NCBI RefSeq assembly: GCF_013363995.1
Contig: NZ_JABWGO010000005.1
Location: 80,711-144,710, forward strand
Length of the DNA stretch: 64,000 nucleotides
Source of the DNA: Nonomuraea rhodomycinica
Lineage (GTDB): Bacteria; Actinomycetota; Actinomycetes; Streptosporangiales; Streptosporangiaceae
Direction: 5' to 3'
Below are positions 1 to 10,756 of this stretch, piece after piece (position 1 is the stretch's first letter; the number at the start of each line of letters is the position of its first letter). The notes below the pieces were generated by a model. The model searched no databases. It was given only the letters and a program-made list of their open reading frames with translations, and was not told where the DNA came from. The position numbers and the translations under genes are program-made.

Positions 1-808
1 CTCACCTGGAGCAGCGCCGCAAGCGACTTCGGCACCGTCCAGAAGGACAAGAGCGTCGACGGAAACCCGATCAAACTCAACGGCACCAGCTACGCCAAAG
101 GCCTCGGCACCCACGCCAACGGCACCATCACCTACACCCTCAACGGCGCCTACACCCGCTTCCAGTCGGACATCGGCGTCGACGACGAGGTCAACGCCAA
201 CTCGACGATCACCTTCCAAGTCTGGGGCGACGGCGTCAAGCTCTACCAGAGCCCGAACGTGATGACCCCGACCAGCCCCACCCAATCCGTCGACATCAGC
301 ATCGCCGGCGTGAAAACCCTGGAACTGAAGGTCACCGACGCCGGCGACGGCATCAACAGCGACCACGCCGACTGGGCCGCAGCCAAGCTCGTCCAGCAGA
401 CACCTACCGCCCTCAGCGGTCTCACCTGGAGCAGCGCCGCAAGCGACTTCGGCACCGTCCAGAAGGACAAGAGCGTCGACGGAAACCCGATCAAACTCAA
501 CGGCACCAGCTACGCCAAAGGCCTCGGCACCCACGCCAACGGCACCATCACCTACACCCTCAACGGCGCCTACACCCGCTTCCAGTCGGACATCGGCGTC
601 GACGACGAGGTCAATGCCAACTCGACGATCACCTTCCAAGTCTGGGGCGACGGCGTCAAGCTCTACCAGAGCCCGAACGTGATGACCCCGACCAGCCCCA
701 CCCAAACCATCGACATCAGCATCGCCGGCGTGAAAACCCTGGAACTGAAGGTCACCGACGCCGGCGACGGCATCAACAGCGACCACGCCGACTGGGCCGC
801 AGCCCAAC
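1..808 (+). repeat. 420-bp tandem duplication encoding NPCBM modules
   Basis: Bases 1-420 recur from 421 onward with period 420 bp (140 codons). Differences I can see are a silent C/T change near 615, a few bases near 705-710 (QSVD versus QTID), and the last codons before the stop. Such identity, including synonymous positions, points to a very recent duplication or ongoing gene conversion. The array may continue left of the window. Confidence 0.9.
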
Positions 809-819
809 TGCTCCGCTGA
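1..819 (+). CDS. Tandem NPCBM-domain secreted protein, C-terminal part
   Basis: The gene enters from the left edge and ends at TGA 817-819, so only its last 272 residues are visible. They form two consecutive copies of an approximately 140-residue NPCBM/NEW2-like carbohydrate-binding module. Each copy starts near LTWSSAASDFG, contains the typical KGLGTHANG and VDDEVNANS stretches, and ends near DHADWAAA. In the known family, such modules sit at the C-terminus of secreted glycoside hydrolases such as alpha-galactosidases and bind galactose-containing glycans. The catalytic part would lie left of the window, so the enzyme cannot be named. The two copies are almost identical at the DNA level, which is unusual for neighbouring binding modules. 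Family assignment is fairly sure; the sugar bound is unknown. Confidence 0.75.
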   Translation, partial: LTWSSAASDFGTVQKDKSVDGNPIKLNGTSYAKGLGTHANGTITYTLNGAYTRFQSDIGVDDEVNANSTITFQVWGDGVKLYQSPNVMTPTSPTQSVDISIAGVKTLELKVTDAGDGINSDHADWAAAKLVQQTPTALSGLTWSSAASDFGTVQKDKSVDGNPIKLNGTSYAKGLGTHANGTITYTLNGAYTRFQSDIGVDDEVNANSTITFQVWGDGVKLYQSPNVMTPTSPTQTIDISIAGVKTLELKVTDAGDGINSDHADWAAAQLLR

Positions 820-839
820 CATCGACCCACCAGCCGGCG

Positions 840-1078
840 GGCGCCCTACGGGCGACCCGTCGGCTTGCACGGCGGTCGTTCGACGCGGGCGCGGAGGAGG
901 GCGGTGCGGAGTTCGCCGCCTGGTGCGCAGCGTTCCCCGCACCGCCCGAGGGCCTGACGGCCGGTGCGCCGGTGGCGTACGTGCAGGGGTCCTGCGTGGT
1001 GCGCCCGCGGGACATCCTGGCCCGATCCCACCCCGAGCCGGCCCGGGCCCAGTTCATGCTCCCCTTCGGAGCGGCAGG
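840..1078 (+). pseudogene. Possible plus-strand gene fragment
   Basis: Between the NPCBM gene and the convergent transporter gene, one plus frame is open from about 840 and has coding-like composition, with peptides such as EFAAWCAAFPAPPEG and AYVQGSCVVRPRDIL. It has no credible start or ribosome binding site and runs into the 3' end of the minus-strand gene at 1079. I do not recognise the family. It could be the tail of a gene lost when the left neighbour was rearranged, or chance openness in GC-rich DNA. Confidence 0.22.
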
Positions 1079-1804
1079 TCAGAGGGCCAGGCTCTGGGTG
1101 ATGAGCACCACCGCCGACGTGGCCGCCACCGCCAGGACCGCGGTCCGGACCTTGCCGCCGTCGAGGTAGCGCCGCAGCGGCCCCGACACGGCGAAGCCGA
1201 GCGCCATCGGGACGAGCAGCAGGCCGCCCGTCGCCAGGGCCCGGGCCGGCAGCCGGTCCACCGCGGCCAGGATGACCAGCGACTGGGCGGCGCTCAGGAA
1301 GAAGAACATGGCCAGCGTCGCGCGGATCTGCGGGCCCTTGGCGTGCTGGTAGACCAGCGCGATCGGCGGGCCGCCGATGCCGGTGGCCGTGCCGGTGACC
1401 CCCGAGACGAACCCCGCGCCCGCGATCGTCGCGCCGTTGCGCGGGACGGCCAGGGCGCTCGCCGTGAGGACCACCGCCACCAGCACCATGGCCCCGACCA
1501 GCACGCCCAGTGCGTGGACCGACACGTGCACCACGATCACCGCGCCGACGGCGCTGCCCGGCAGCCTGCCGAGGACCGCGAACCCGAGCCCGCGCCAGTC
1601 CACCCTGCGCCACTCCGCGGCCAGGGTCAGCAGCGGCAGCGTCATGTTCGCCACCTGCATCGCGCCGGGCATCACCCCGGGGTCGACCAGGGTGAGGACG
1701 GGCGCCGCGACCAGCCCGAGGCCGAAGCCCACGCTCCCCTGCACGACCGCGCCCACGAAAACCGCGACAGAGCCGACAAGGAGCACTAATTCCATAGAAG
1801 TCAC
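1079..1804 (-). CDS. TSUP-family (TauE/SafE) membrane transporter
   Basis: A 241-residue integral membrane protein with about eight hydrophobic segments in two pseudo-symmetric halves. It has the family hallmark VQGSVGFGLGLVAAPVL near the N-terminus and the related repeat GFVSGVTGTATGIGGPPIAL in the middle. TSUP members move sulfite, sulfoacetate, taurine-derived or other organic anions across the cytoplasmic membrane; the substrate here cannot be read from sequence. The start used is GTG at 1804; an in-frame ATG at 1795 is possible, and neither has a strong ribosome binding site. It is transcribed alone, with its 3' end facing the NPCBM gene. The length is normal for the family. Confidence 0.85.
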   Translation of the reverse strand: MTSMELVLLVGSVAVFVGAVVQGSVGFGLGLVAAPVLTLVDPGVMPGAMQVANMTLPLLTLAAEWRRVDWRGLGFAVLGRLPGSAVGAVIVVHVSVHALGVLVGAMVLVAVVLTASALAVPRNGATIAGAGFVSGVTGTATGIGGPPIALVYQHAKGPQIRATLAMFFFLSAAQSLVILAAVDRLPARALATGGLLLVPMALGFAVSGPLRRYLDGGKVRTAVLAVAATSAVVLITQSLAL

Positions 1805-1852
1805 GCGGACGAGTCAATCATCGCCGCGGTCCCCGGCCCGGCCCGGAGTCCC

Positions 1853-1906
1853 CGCGGTCGCGCGCAGCCCCGCGGTCGCGCGCAGCCCCGCCGCCGCGCG
1901 CAGCCC
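1853..1906. repeat. Three copies of an 18-bp GC-rich repeat
   Basis: The unit CGCGGTCGCGCGCAGCCC occurs three times in a row, the last with two changes, in the noncoding gap between the TSUP gene and aconitase. It has no coding role that I can see. It is one of several short tandem arrays in this window. Confidence 0.8.
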
Positions 1907-1955
1907 CCCACCGCGCCATGAACCGCCGACACGCCATGAAACGCCGGCAAGCGAG

Positions 1956-1987
1956 GACGCCGCCCCCGGATCTCCGGAGGCGGCGTC
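1956..1987 (-). terminator. Hairpin terminator after aconitase
   Basis: GACGCCGCC (1956-1964) pairs perfectly with GGCGGCGTC (1979-1987) around a 14-base loop. It lies 13 bases past the aconitase stop codon in the direction of transcription. No U-tract follows, as is usual for actinomycete terminators. Confidence 0.6.
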
Positions 1988-2000
1988 GTCGCGTCAGGTG

Positions 2001-4787
<2,787 letters not shown>

Positions 4788-4918
4788 GGTGATTCGCCTC
4801 CTCCATAGACCGTTGCGTGATCGTGGGGACGCTCGCGGCTCCCTGCCCGCGGCATTGCGCGCGCTATGCCGGATTCGCTCCCAGTTGAATCCTGCCGCAC
4901 CCCGGGACTGATCAGCAC

Positions 4919-4934
4919 GTTAGGTGACCCTAAC
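4919..4934. promoter_or_regulatory. Iron-box-like (IdeR/DmdR type) site upstream of acnA
   Basis: The dyad GTTAGGTGACCCTAAC lies about 130 bases upstream of the aconitase start. It matches about 13 of 19 positions of the known IdeR/DmdR iron box, keeping the TTAGG..CTAACC core. Iron control of aconitase is well known in actinobacteria, through other regulators as well. The match is partial and binding is inferred. Confidence 0.4.
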
Positions 4935-4949
4935 CGGCGGTTGCAGCGG

Positions 4950-4997
4950 TGTCTCGACATCAAGATATCCCGGAAAGTATCTCGACATCAAGTTAAC
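4950..4997. promoter_or_regulatory. Twin palindromic operator upstream of acnA
   Basis: Two copies of TCTCGACATCAAG start at 4952 and 4980, so they are 28 bp apart. With their flanks each is an imperfect palindrome of the form TATCTyGA-CA-TCrAGATA (the second reads TATCTCGACATCAAGTTA). The near three-turn spacing puts both on one face of the helix. This looks like a binding site for a dimeric regulator acting on acnA or the DUF457 gene downstream. I cannot name the regulator. Confidence 0.5.
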
Positions 4998-5033
4998 CGG
5001 GAGAGTCCCCCTGGCGGCCCATGGAGGGCGGGG

Positions 5034-5765
5034 TCACATCGCCGGCCCCAGGCGCAGGAAGAGCAGGCCGATGATCGCGACGGACAGCACGGGGGCGAGG
5101 ATCTTCTGCTCGAACTTCTTGCCGGTCTTGATGCCGATCTTCCACGGCAGCACGAACTTCACCGACATCGGCCAGAGCACCGGGCAGCCGCGCTCGGTCA
5201 TGCAGTCGCCGAACACGTGGATCAGGCAGCCGAGGGCCACGGCCATGCCGAGCCAGGCGTAGCCCACGCCCTGGGAGAGGAAGACGGCGTACAGGCCGGC
5301 GGTGAGCCCGATGTTGACCAGCGCCGAGCCCATCTTGTTGCCGGGGATGCCGATGCCGATGGCGCGTAAGGCGAGCCCGATGAGCAGGACGACCAGGATG
5401 TCGCGCCCGATCGGGTAGGCGCCGGCCAGCCAGTGCGCGCCCAGCCCGAGCGCGACCGCGAACACCAGGGAGTGGGTGGCGCCGCGGTGGCCGCCGCTCA
5501 CCCAGCAGACCGCCTTGCTCAGCAGCCAGGTCACGGGGCCGAAGGTCTGGGCGATCGTCGCGCTGGGGTGGTCGAGGTCGGGGAGCATGGCGGCCCCCGC
5601 GCAGACGAGCGCCCCGGCGATGAACTCGGCCGGGCTGAGCGCGTTGGCCATGATGCCGGTCTCGATGAACCGGCTCGACTCCGTCACCATCGGCAGCGCC
5701 GCGAGCGTCGGCGCGAGCCCCAGCCAGGCGATGGCCCCGGTCATCGCGTGCGTGTGCCCCATCAT
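5034..5765 (-). CDS. DUF457 / YdjM-like membrane-bound metal-dependent hydrolase
   Basis: A 243-residue membrane protein that starts MMGHTHAMTGA and has the DUF457 metal-site pattern: an N-terminal histidine pair, MLPDLDHP near residue 60, and GGHRGATHSL near residue 95, followed by several hydrophobic helices. Members are called LexA-regulated or membrane-bound metal-dependent hydrolases, but the reaction is not established. A conserved late motif, ALGCLIHVFGDCMTERG, is also present. The gene is monocistronic; it lies upstream of acnA on the same strand, about 250 bases away. The start ATG at 5765 could be replaced by the adjacent ATG at 5762. Confidence 0.85.
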   Translation of the reverse strand: MMGHTHAMTGAIAWLGLAPTLAALPMVTESSRFIETGIMANALSPAEFIAGALVCAGAAMLPDLDHPSATIAQTFGPVTWLLSKAVCWVSGGHRGATHSLVFAVALGLGAHWLAGAYPIGRDILVVLLIGLALRAIGIGIPGNKMGSALVNIGLTAGLYAVFLSQGVGYAWLGMAVALGCLIHVFGDCMTERGCPVLWPMSVKFVLPWKIGIKTGKKFEQKILAPVLSVAIIGLLFLRLGPAM

Positions 5766-6104
5766 GATCCGGACTGTACGGCAAAGCGGGGACAGGTGAG
5801 CAGGCCGTCGGGGAACGTTCCCGTGACCCTGCCTTGGGGTGACGCTCGACGCCGGGGAACGGGCGGGTCAACGGCCCGCAAACGCAGACGAGGCCGTCTC
5901 CACGGCGACAGCACCCCCCAGCCCTGCCGACGCGGAACGACCTCGTCTGCACTGAACAACGCAGCCCTCCCGGATCCTGTTCCCGAATTCCGCGACTTTT
6001 TCGTGATCTGCCTCACTCTGCCCGCGGCGTTGCCAACGACATTCTTCCGATATATCGTTGAAGCATCGCGAACAGTCGCGAGGTATCTCGAAGGAGGACA
6101 TGCC
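5766..6104. promoter_or_regulatory. Divergent promoter region with CGATATATCG palindrome
   Basis: This gap separates the DUF457 gene (minus) from the PadR gene (plus). At 6048-6057 lies the perfect palindrome CGATATATCG, 47 bases before the PadR start. AT-rich dyads of this kind are typical PadR-family operators, so autoregulation is likely. Further left, 5800-5990 has no recognisable element. The same dyad appears in front of hen1 at 40053. Confidence 0.45.
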
Positions 6105-6863
6105 ATGGCAATGTCACACACCAGCCCCGCAGGGGGGCACTGGCCCGACGCGCGCGAGCTCAAGCGGGCCGCCCGCGAGGCCGTCCGCAACCTGAGGGCC
6201 GCGGCAGGCGCCTGGGAGGAGGCGGGCCACCGCCACCGCCACGGCCCGCGCGAGGAACGCCACCGCGGCCGGCGCGGCCCGTTCCCGCCGGAGTTCGGCC
6301 GGGGCGGCTGGGGCGGCATGGGGCCGGGCGGGCCGTTCGGCCCGGGCGGCCCGTTCGGTCCCGGCGGGCCGTTCGGCCACCGCGGCTGGGGCGGCCGGGG
6401 CCGCAAGGCCAAGCGCGGCGACGTGCGCGCCGCGATCCTGGCGCTGCTCTCGGAGGAGCCGCGCAACGGCTACCAGATCATCCAGGAGATCGCCGAGCGC
6501 AGCGAGGGCGGCTGGAAGCCCAGCCCCGGCGCCGTGTACCCGGCGCTCCAGCAGCTCACCGACGAGGGCCTGGTGGTGTCCGAGGAGAACGAGGGCCGCA
6601 AGACCTTCCGCCTCACCGACACCGGCCGGGCCTACATCGAGTCCCACAGCGACGAGACCCGCGCCCCGTGGGACGAGATGCGTCCCGACATCGACGACAA
6701 CGCGGCCGATCTGTGGGACATCGCGCGCCAGTCCGCGTTCGCGATGGTTCAGGTTCTCCAGACCGGAACCGACGCACAGATCCGCGAAGCGCGTAAGACT
6801 CTTGTTGAGACCCGGCGCAAGCTCTACCAGATTCTGGCCGACGGCGACCCGGGCGAGGAGTGA
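6105..6863 (+). CDS. PadR-family transcriptional regulator with Gly-rich N-terminal region
   Basis: A 252-residue regulator. Residues about 105-180 form the winged-helix PadR domain (RAAILALLSEEPRNGYQII, then PSPGAVYPALQQLTDEGLV and a wing ending in RKTFRLTDTGRAYI). The C-terminal helix is the usual dimerisation coiled coil. The first 100 residues are atypical: a basic His/Arg-rich part, then a low-complexity run in which GPGGPF is repeated three times. That insert is in-frame repeat DNA and may be disordered. The ATG at 6105 has AAGGAGG eight bases upstream. It is probably autoregulated through the CGATATATCG dyad, and co-transcribed with the DUF1707 gene, whose most upstream possible ATG is only 4 bases past this stop. 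PadR proteins commonly sense phenolics or antibiotics; the ligand here is unknown. Confidence 0.88.
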   Translation: MAMSHTSPAGGHWPDARELKRAAREAVRNLRAAAGAWEEAGHRHRHGPREERHRGRRGPFPPEFGRGGWGGMGPGGPFGPGGPFGPGGPFGHRGWGGRGRKAKRGDVRAAILALLSEEPRNGYQIIQEIAERSEGGWKPSPGAVYPALQQLTDEGLVVSEENEGRKTFRLTDTGRAYIESHSDETRAPWDEMRPDIDDNAADLWDIARQSAFAMVQVLQTGTDAQIREARKTLVETRRKLYQILADGDPGEE

Positions 6864-6918
6864 CCGCATGACCGGCTTCGCAACGGACAGCCGGCTCGGA
6901 GAGAGGGAGGCCCCCGCC

Positions 6919-7416
6919 ATGGACCCCAAGGATCTCCGCATCGGCGACGCCGAACGCGAGCGGACGATGGAGGCCCTGCGCGAGCACTTCGCGCAGGGCC
7001 GGCTCGACCACCAGGAGCTCGACGAGCGCCTGGACCGCACCCTGGCCGCCAAGACCGCCCGCGACCTCGCGGAGATCACGGCCGACCTGCCCGGCTCCCC
7101 CGCCGTCCACCCGGGCCCCGGCATGCCCGGCGCGTCGGGAATGCCCGGCATGGACGACTGGAAGGCGGCGATGCACGCCCATCGTCAGCAGATGGAGCAG
7201 GTCCACGACACCCACCGGAAGGCGCACCGCGCCTACCGCGACCTGCGCCGCGGAGGCCGCCGCCACCACGGCCCGCCGCCGTTCGTGCCGATCCTCGGCG
7301 TGTTCCTGATCCTCGGCGCGATCTTCGGCGGCTGGGGCGTGCTGAAGGTGCTGTTCGTGCTGTGGATCGTGGGCATGGTGTTCGGTCTCATCCACCGCAA
7401 GTCCAACCGCCGCTGA
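6919..7416 (+). CDS. DUF1707 (SHOCT-like) membrane protein
   Basis: A 165-residue protein. Residues 5-55 are a typical DUF1707 domain beginning DLRIGDAERERTMEALREH with the GRLDHQELDERL and TARDLAEITADL motifs. A Pro/Gly/Met-rich linker and a helical segment rich in Arg/His follow. The C-terminus carries two hydrophobic stretches (VPILGVFLILGAIFGG and VLKVLFVLWIVGMVFGLI), so the protein is membrane-anchored. I chose ATG 6919 because GGGAGG lies just upstream and DUF1707 proteins usually begin right before DLRIGD. An in-frame ATG at 6868, four bases after the PadR stop, would add 17 residues. Pairing with PadR is a common actinobacterial arrangement; its molecular function is unknown. Confidence 0.82.
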   Translation: MDPKDLRIGDAERERTMEALREHFAQGRLDHQELDERLDRTLAAKTARDLAEITADLPGSPAVHPGPGMPGASGMPGMDDWKAAMHAHRQQMEQVHDTHRKAHRAYRDLRRGGRRHHGPPPFVPILGVFLILGAIFGGWGVLKVLFVLWIVGMVFGLIHRKSNRR

Positions 7417-7427
7417 GCTCGCCTCCG

Positions 7428-7449
7428 GGCTGACGGGCGCCCGTCAGCC
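7428..7449. terminator. Bidirectional terminator between convergent genes
   Basis: A perfect 22-bp inverted repeat, GGCTGACGGGC then GCCCGTCAGCC, sits between the 3' ends of the DUF1707 gene and the GH15 gene and includes the GH15 stop codon. It can form a strong hairpin on either strand. Confidence 0.7.
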
Positions 7450-9285
7450 GAGGGCGCGGTCGAGGTTGAAGGCGGCGCTGATGAGGGCCAGGTGGGTGAA
7501 GGCCTGCGGGAAGTTGCCCTGCTGCTCGCCGTTCTGCCCGATCTCCTCCGCGTACAGGCCGACGTGGTTGGCGTAGGTGAGCATCTTCTCGAAGGCCAGG
7601 CGCGCCTCCTCGATCCGGCCGGCCCGCACGAGCGCCTCCACGTACCAGAACGAGCAGATGGAGAACGTGCCCTCCTCGCCGCGCAGGCCGTCGGGGCTGG
7701 CCTCCGGGTCGTAGCGGTAGACGAGCGAGTCCGACACCAGGCCGGCCGTCAGCGCGTCGAGGGTGGACAGCCACTTCGGGTCGGTGGGCGAGATGAACTT
7801 GACCAGCGGCATCATCAGCACGGCGGCGTCGAGGACGTCGTCGTCCTCGTGCTGGACGAACGCCTGCCGCTTGGGCGACCAGCCGCGCCGCATGAGCTCC
7901 CGGTAGATCGTGTCGCGGGTGTCGCGCCAGCGCGGGATGTCGGCGGGCAGGCCCCGGCGGCGGGCCGTCCGCATGGCCCGCTCGATCGCCACCCAGCACA
8001 TCAGCCGCGAGTACAGGAAGTTCTTGCGGCCGCCGCGGGTCTCCCAGACGCCCTCGTCGGGCTGGTTCCAGTGGGCGCAGACCCAGTCCACCAGGGCGCA
8101 GACGTCGTCCCAGTGGTCGCTGGAGATGGGCTTGCCCCACTTGTCGTACAGGTAGATCGAGTCGATGAGCGCGCCGTAGATGTCGAGCTGGAGCTGGCCG
8201 GCGGCGTCGTTGCCGACCCGCACAGGCGCCGAGCCCTGGTGTCCCTCCAGGTGGGGCAGCTCGCGTTCGGGCAGGTCGGTGCGGCCGTCGATGCCGTACA
8301 TGATCTGCAGCGGCCCCGACGGGCCGTCCTCGCGGCGGCAGACGCGGCGGGTGAGGAAGTCCATGAACGCCTCGGCCTCGCCGGTGAAGCCGAGCCGCAG
8401 CAGCGCGTACACGGCGAACGCGGCGTCGCGCACCCACAGGTAGCGGTAGTCCCAGTTGCGCTCGCCGCCGATCTGCTCGGGCAGGCTCGTGGTCGGCGCG
8501 GCGACGATCGCGCCCGTGGGCGCGTACGTGAGCAGTTTGAGCGTCAGCGCCGAGCGGTGCACCATCTCCCGCCACCGGCCGCGGTAGCGGGAGGCCGACA
8601 GCCAGCGCCGCCAGAACCCGACCGTGGCGGCGAAGGCGTCCTCGGCCTCCGCGTGCGGGCAGCCGCGCGGCTCCACGTCCTCGCGCACCCGGTCCAGCGC
8701 GAACACCGCCGACTCGCCCTCCTGGAGGGTGAACGCGGCGCGCGCGTCCCGGTCGTCGCACGTGACGGGCACCGTGGCGGTCAGCGCCAGCGACAGGTCC
8801 GGCGAGGAGAAGACGACCAGGCCGTCGCGCCGGGACAGCTCGTGCGGCTGCGCCCCGTACCCGAAGCGCGGCGCCACCCGCGCCCGGAACGGGATCTCCC
8901 CGCGCACGCACAGCACCCGCCGGATCAGCCGGTGCCGGTCGACCTCGCCGGTGTCGACGGTCACCGGCATGAAGTCCTGGATCTCGCCGACGCCGTCGCC
9001 GGTGAAGAAGCGGGTGATCAGCACGTTGGTGTCGGGGAAGTAGAACTGCTTCGTCTTGGCGGGCACGGCGGCGGCCAGCTCGAACGCGCCGCCCCGGTCG
9101 GTGTCCAGGATGGCAGCGAAGACGCTGGGCGAGTCGAAGGCCGGACAGCAGTACCAGTCGATGGTGCCGTCGGTGCCGACCAGGGCCACGGTGCGCAGGT
9201 CGCCGATCAGGCCGTGCTCGGCGATCGGCAGGTAGCGGGGGCCGCTGTCCGCGGACGGGGCTCCGTGATCGAATGTCGTGGCCAT
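7444..9285 (-). CDS. Glycoside hydrolase family 15 protein (trehalase/glucoamylase-like)
   Basis: A 613-residue cytoplasmic enzyme; no signal peptide. The N-terminal beta-sandwich region begins YLPIAEHGLIGDLRTVALVG and contains GTIDWYCCPAFDSPSVFA. The C-terminal (alpha/alpha)6 barrel has the substrate motif GGERNWDYRYLWVRDAAF near residue 290 and the later GTFSICSFWYVEALVRAG stretch with the catalytic-base region. Actinobacterial members of this exact layout include mycobacterial trehalases that cleave trehalose to glucose; others are glucoamylases. ATG 9285 follows GGGGAGG by about eight bases. A trehalose synthase (otsA) is encoded 50 kb away, so trehalose turnover is plausible, but the substrate is inferred. 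Confidence 0.9.
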   Translation of the reverse strand: MATTFDHGAPSADSGPRYLPIAEHGLIGDLRTVALVGTDGTIDWYCCPAFDSPSVFAAILDTDRGGAFELAAAVPAKTKQFYFPDTNVLITRFFTGDGVGEIQDFMPVTVDTGEVDRHRLIRRVLCVRGEIPFRARVAPRFGYGAQPHELSRRDGLVVFSSPDLSLALTATVPVTCDDRDARAAFTLQEGESAVFALDRVREDVEPRGCPHAEAEDAFAATVGFWRRWLSASRYRGRWREMVHRSALTLKLLTYAPTGAIVAAPTTSLPEQIGGERNWDYRYLWVRDAAFAVYALLRLGFTGEAEAFMDFLTRRVCRREDGPSGPLQIMYGIDGRTDLPERELPHLEGHQGSAPVRVGNDAAGQLQLDIYGALIDSIYLYDKWGKPISSDHWDDVCALVDWVCAHWNQPDEGVWETRGGRKNFLYSRLMCWVAIERAMRTARRRGLPADIPRWRDTRDTIYRELMRRGWSPKRQAFVQHEDDDVLDAAVLMMPLVKFISPTDPKWLSTLDALTAGLVSDSLVYRYDPEASPDGLRGEEGTFSICSFWYVEALVRAGRIEEARLAFEKMLTYANHVGLYAEEIGQNGEQQGNFPQAFTHLALISAAFNLDRALG

Positions 9286-9330
9286 GGTGGCGGCCTCCCC
9301 GGACGTCGGGTGTCCTGTCCTTCCATGGTG

Positions 9331-9814
9331 CTACGCGAAGTACTCCGCCAGGACCCGGGTGTGCAGGGGGAACGCCAGCTCCTCGGGCCCGTCGAGCAGC
9401 AGCCACTCCGTCGTCTCGGCCGTGGGCGCGACCGGCGGCAGGTCCGCCGCGCGGGTCCGCGGCCCCAGGGCGAAGACCAGCAGGGTCCCGTCGGGAGCGC
9501 TGACCGTGTCGAGCAGCCGCGCGGCGTCCGCGTCGACGACGATCCCCGTCTCCTCGCGCAGCTCCCGGACGGCCGCCTGCTGCCAGGACTCCCCCACGTC
9601 GATGAAGCCGCCGGGCAGCGCCAGCCCGCCGCGGTGCGGCTCGACCGCGCGGCGGACCACCAGCACGCGCTCGTCCACCGGCAGCAGCATCACGGCGACC
9701 GGCAGCGGGTTGAGGTAGCTGGTGCTCCACGCAGCCCGAACAGGTGCGCGGCCACGCCTGGCCAGGGGCGAACGCGGTGCCGCAGAAGGAACAGTGCGCG
9801 TTCTTGGTCACCAC
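9331..9814 (-). pseudogene. NUDIX hydrolase with N-terminal zinc ribbon, frameshifted
   Basis: The 5' part (from GTG 9814) encodes a zinc ribbon, NAHCSFCGTAFAPGQAW..CSGC. The 3' part, open from about 9725 to 9331 in another frame, encodes SYLNPLPVAVMLLPVDERV and a full NUDIX box (GGFIDVGESWQQAAVRELREE with REETGIV). In intact relatives these two parts are one continuous polypeptide. Here they are offset by one base around 9721-9728, where one extra base in GTGGAGCACCAGC would explain the break. The NUDIX part alone could start at ATG 9693 but would lack the zinc ribbon and the first strand. Either a true pseudogene or a sequencing error; the raw sequence shows the shift clearly. Confidence 0.72.
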
Positions 9815-9877
9815 AACCGCGATGGTAGATCACCCCGGGCCGGGCCCGGCATGACCAGCCGGACGGCGGCGGGAGTC

Positions 9878-10717
9878 TCAGGCGCGGGCGGCGACGAACA
9901 GGAAGTTCTGCGGGAAGCCCCTGGCCTCCCGCGGCAGCGGCGGGTTCCACGGCCACCGGCCGTAGGAGGCGCCGTCCTCGCCGGGCATCCGCAGCTCCGT
10001 CACCCGCCAGCCGCAGCCGGACAGGAACGCCTCCGGCTCGTCGGTGCCGAACAGCCACGGGCAGCCGTCCTCGGTGAGCCGGCGCAGCCCCTCCTTCGAG
10101 AACTCGCTGATCATGGACTGGTGGCTGAGCAGGTCCCCGGCGAGCACGCTCCCCGGGGCGCCGGCCTCCGCCGCCCGTTCGAGCAGCCGGCGGGCGGCGG
10201 GTTCCGGCAGGTAGAACAGCAGCCCCTCCGCCACCCACAGCGTGGGCGCCGACGGGTCCCAGCCCGCCTCGCGCAGCGCCCGCGGCCAGTCGCCGGTCAG
10301 GTCGGCGCCGACGGGCCGCCGGTCACAGGCGTGCCGGGCGCCCAGCTCGGCGAGCCGCTTGTCCTTCTCGGCCAGCAGGTCCGCCTGGTCGAGCTCGTAC
10401 AGGACGGTCCCCGGGGGCCAGGGCAGCCGCACCGAGCGGGTGTCCATGCCGGCGGCGAGCAGCACGACCTGGCCGAGGCCGGGGCGGCCGGCGGAGGTGA
10501 GCCGACCGGCCCGCTCGCGGATGACGTCGTCCAGGTAGCGGGTGCGGATGGCGATGAACGCGCCGACCCCGGGGTTGTCGTAGCGGGCGAAGAGGGTCGT
10601 GCCCTCCTGCCCGGCGAGGTGCTCGGCGTACGGGTCCGTGAAGATCGCGTCCTCGCGGCGCGACTCCTCGGCCCGGGCGGCGGCGGTCCAGCGGGCGGTG
10701 GCGGCGACAGCGTGCAT
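9878..10717 (-). CDS. Class I SAM-dependent methyltransferase (TIGR00027/LCMT-like)
   Basis: A 279-residue protein of the leucine-carboxyl-methyltransferase fold. It shows the family hallmarks AARAEESRREDAIFTDPYAEHLAG near the start, RTRYLDDVI, the SAM site VVLLAAGMDTRSVRL (residues about 87-101), the acidic ELDQADLL loop and TLWVAEGLLFYLP. Family members methylate carboxylates or hydroxyls in secondary metabolism and polyketide pathways. ATG 10717 has AAAGGA seven bases upstream. It starts 39 bases after the thioesterase stop on the same strand, so it is very likely the last gene of the PKS operon. A role in methylating the released polyketide acid or a hydroxyl on it is inference. Confidence 0.85.
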   Translation of the reverse strand: MHAVAATARWTAAARAEESRREDAIFTDPYAEHLAGQEGTTLFARYDNPGVGAFIAIRTRYLDDVIRERAGRLTSAGRPGLGQVVLLAAGMDTRSVRLPWPPGTVLYELDQADLLAEKDKRLAELGARHACDRRPVGADLTGDWPRALREAGWDPSAPTLWVAEGLLFYLPEPAARRLLERAAEAGAPGSVLAGDLLSHQSMISEFSKEGLRRLTEDGCPWLFGTDEPEAFLSGCGWRVTELRMPGEDGASYGRWPWNPPLPREARGFPQNFLFVAARA

Positions 10718-10756
10718 GAACGGTCCTTTCCGGGCCGGCGGCGGGCCTTCCCGGGG

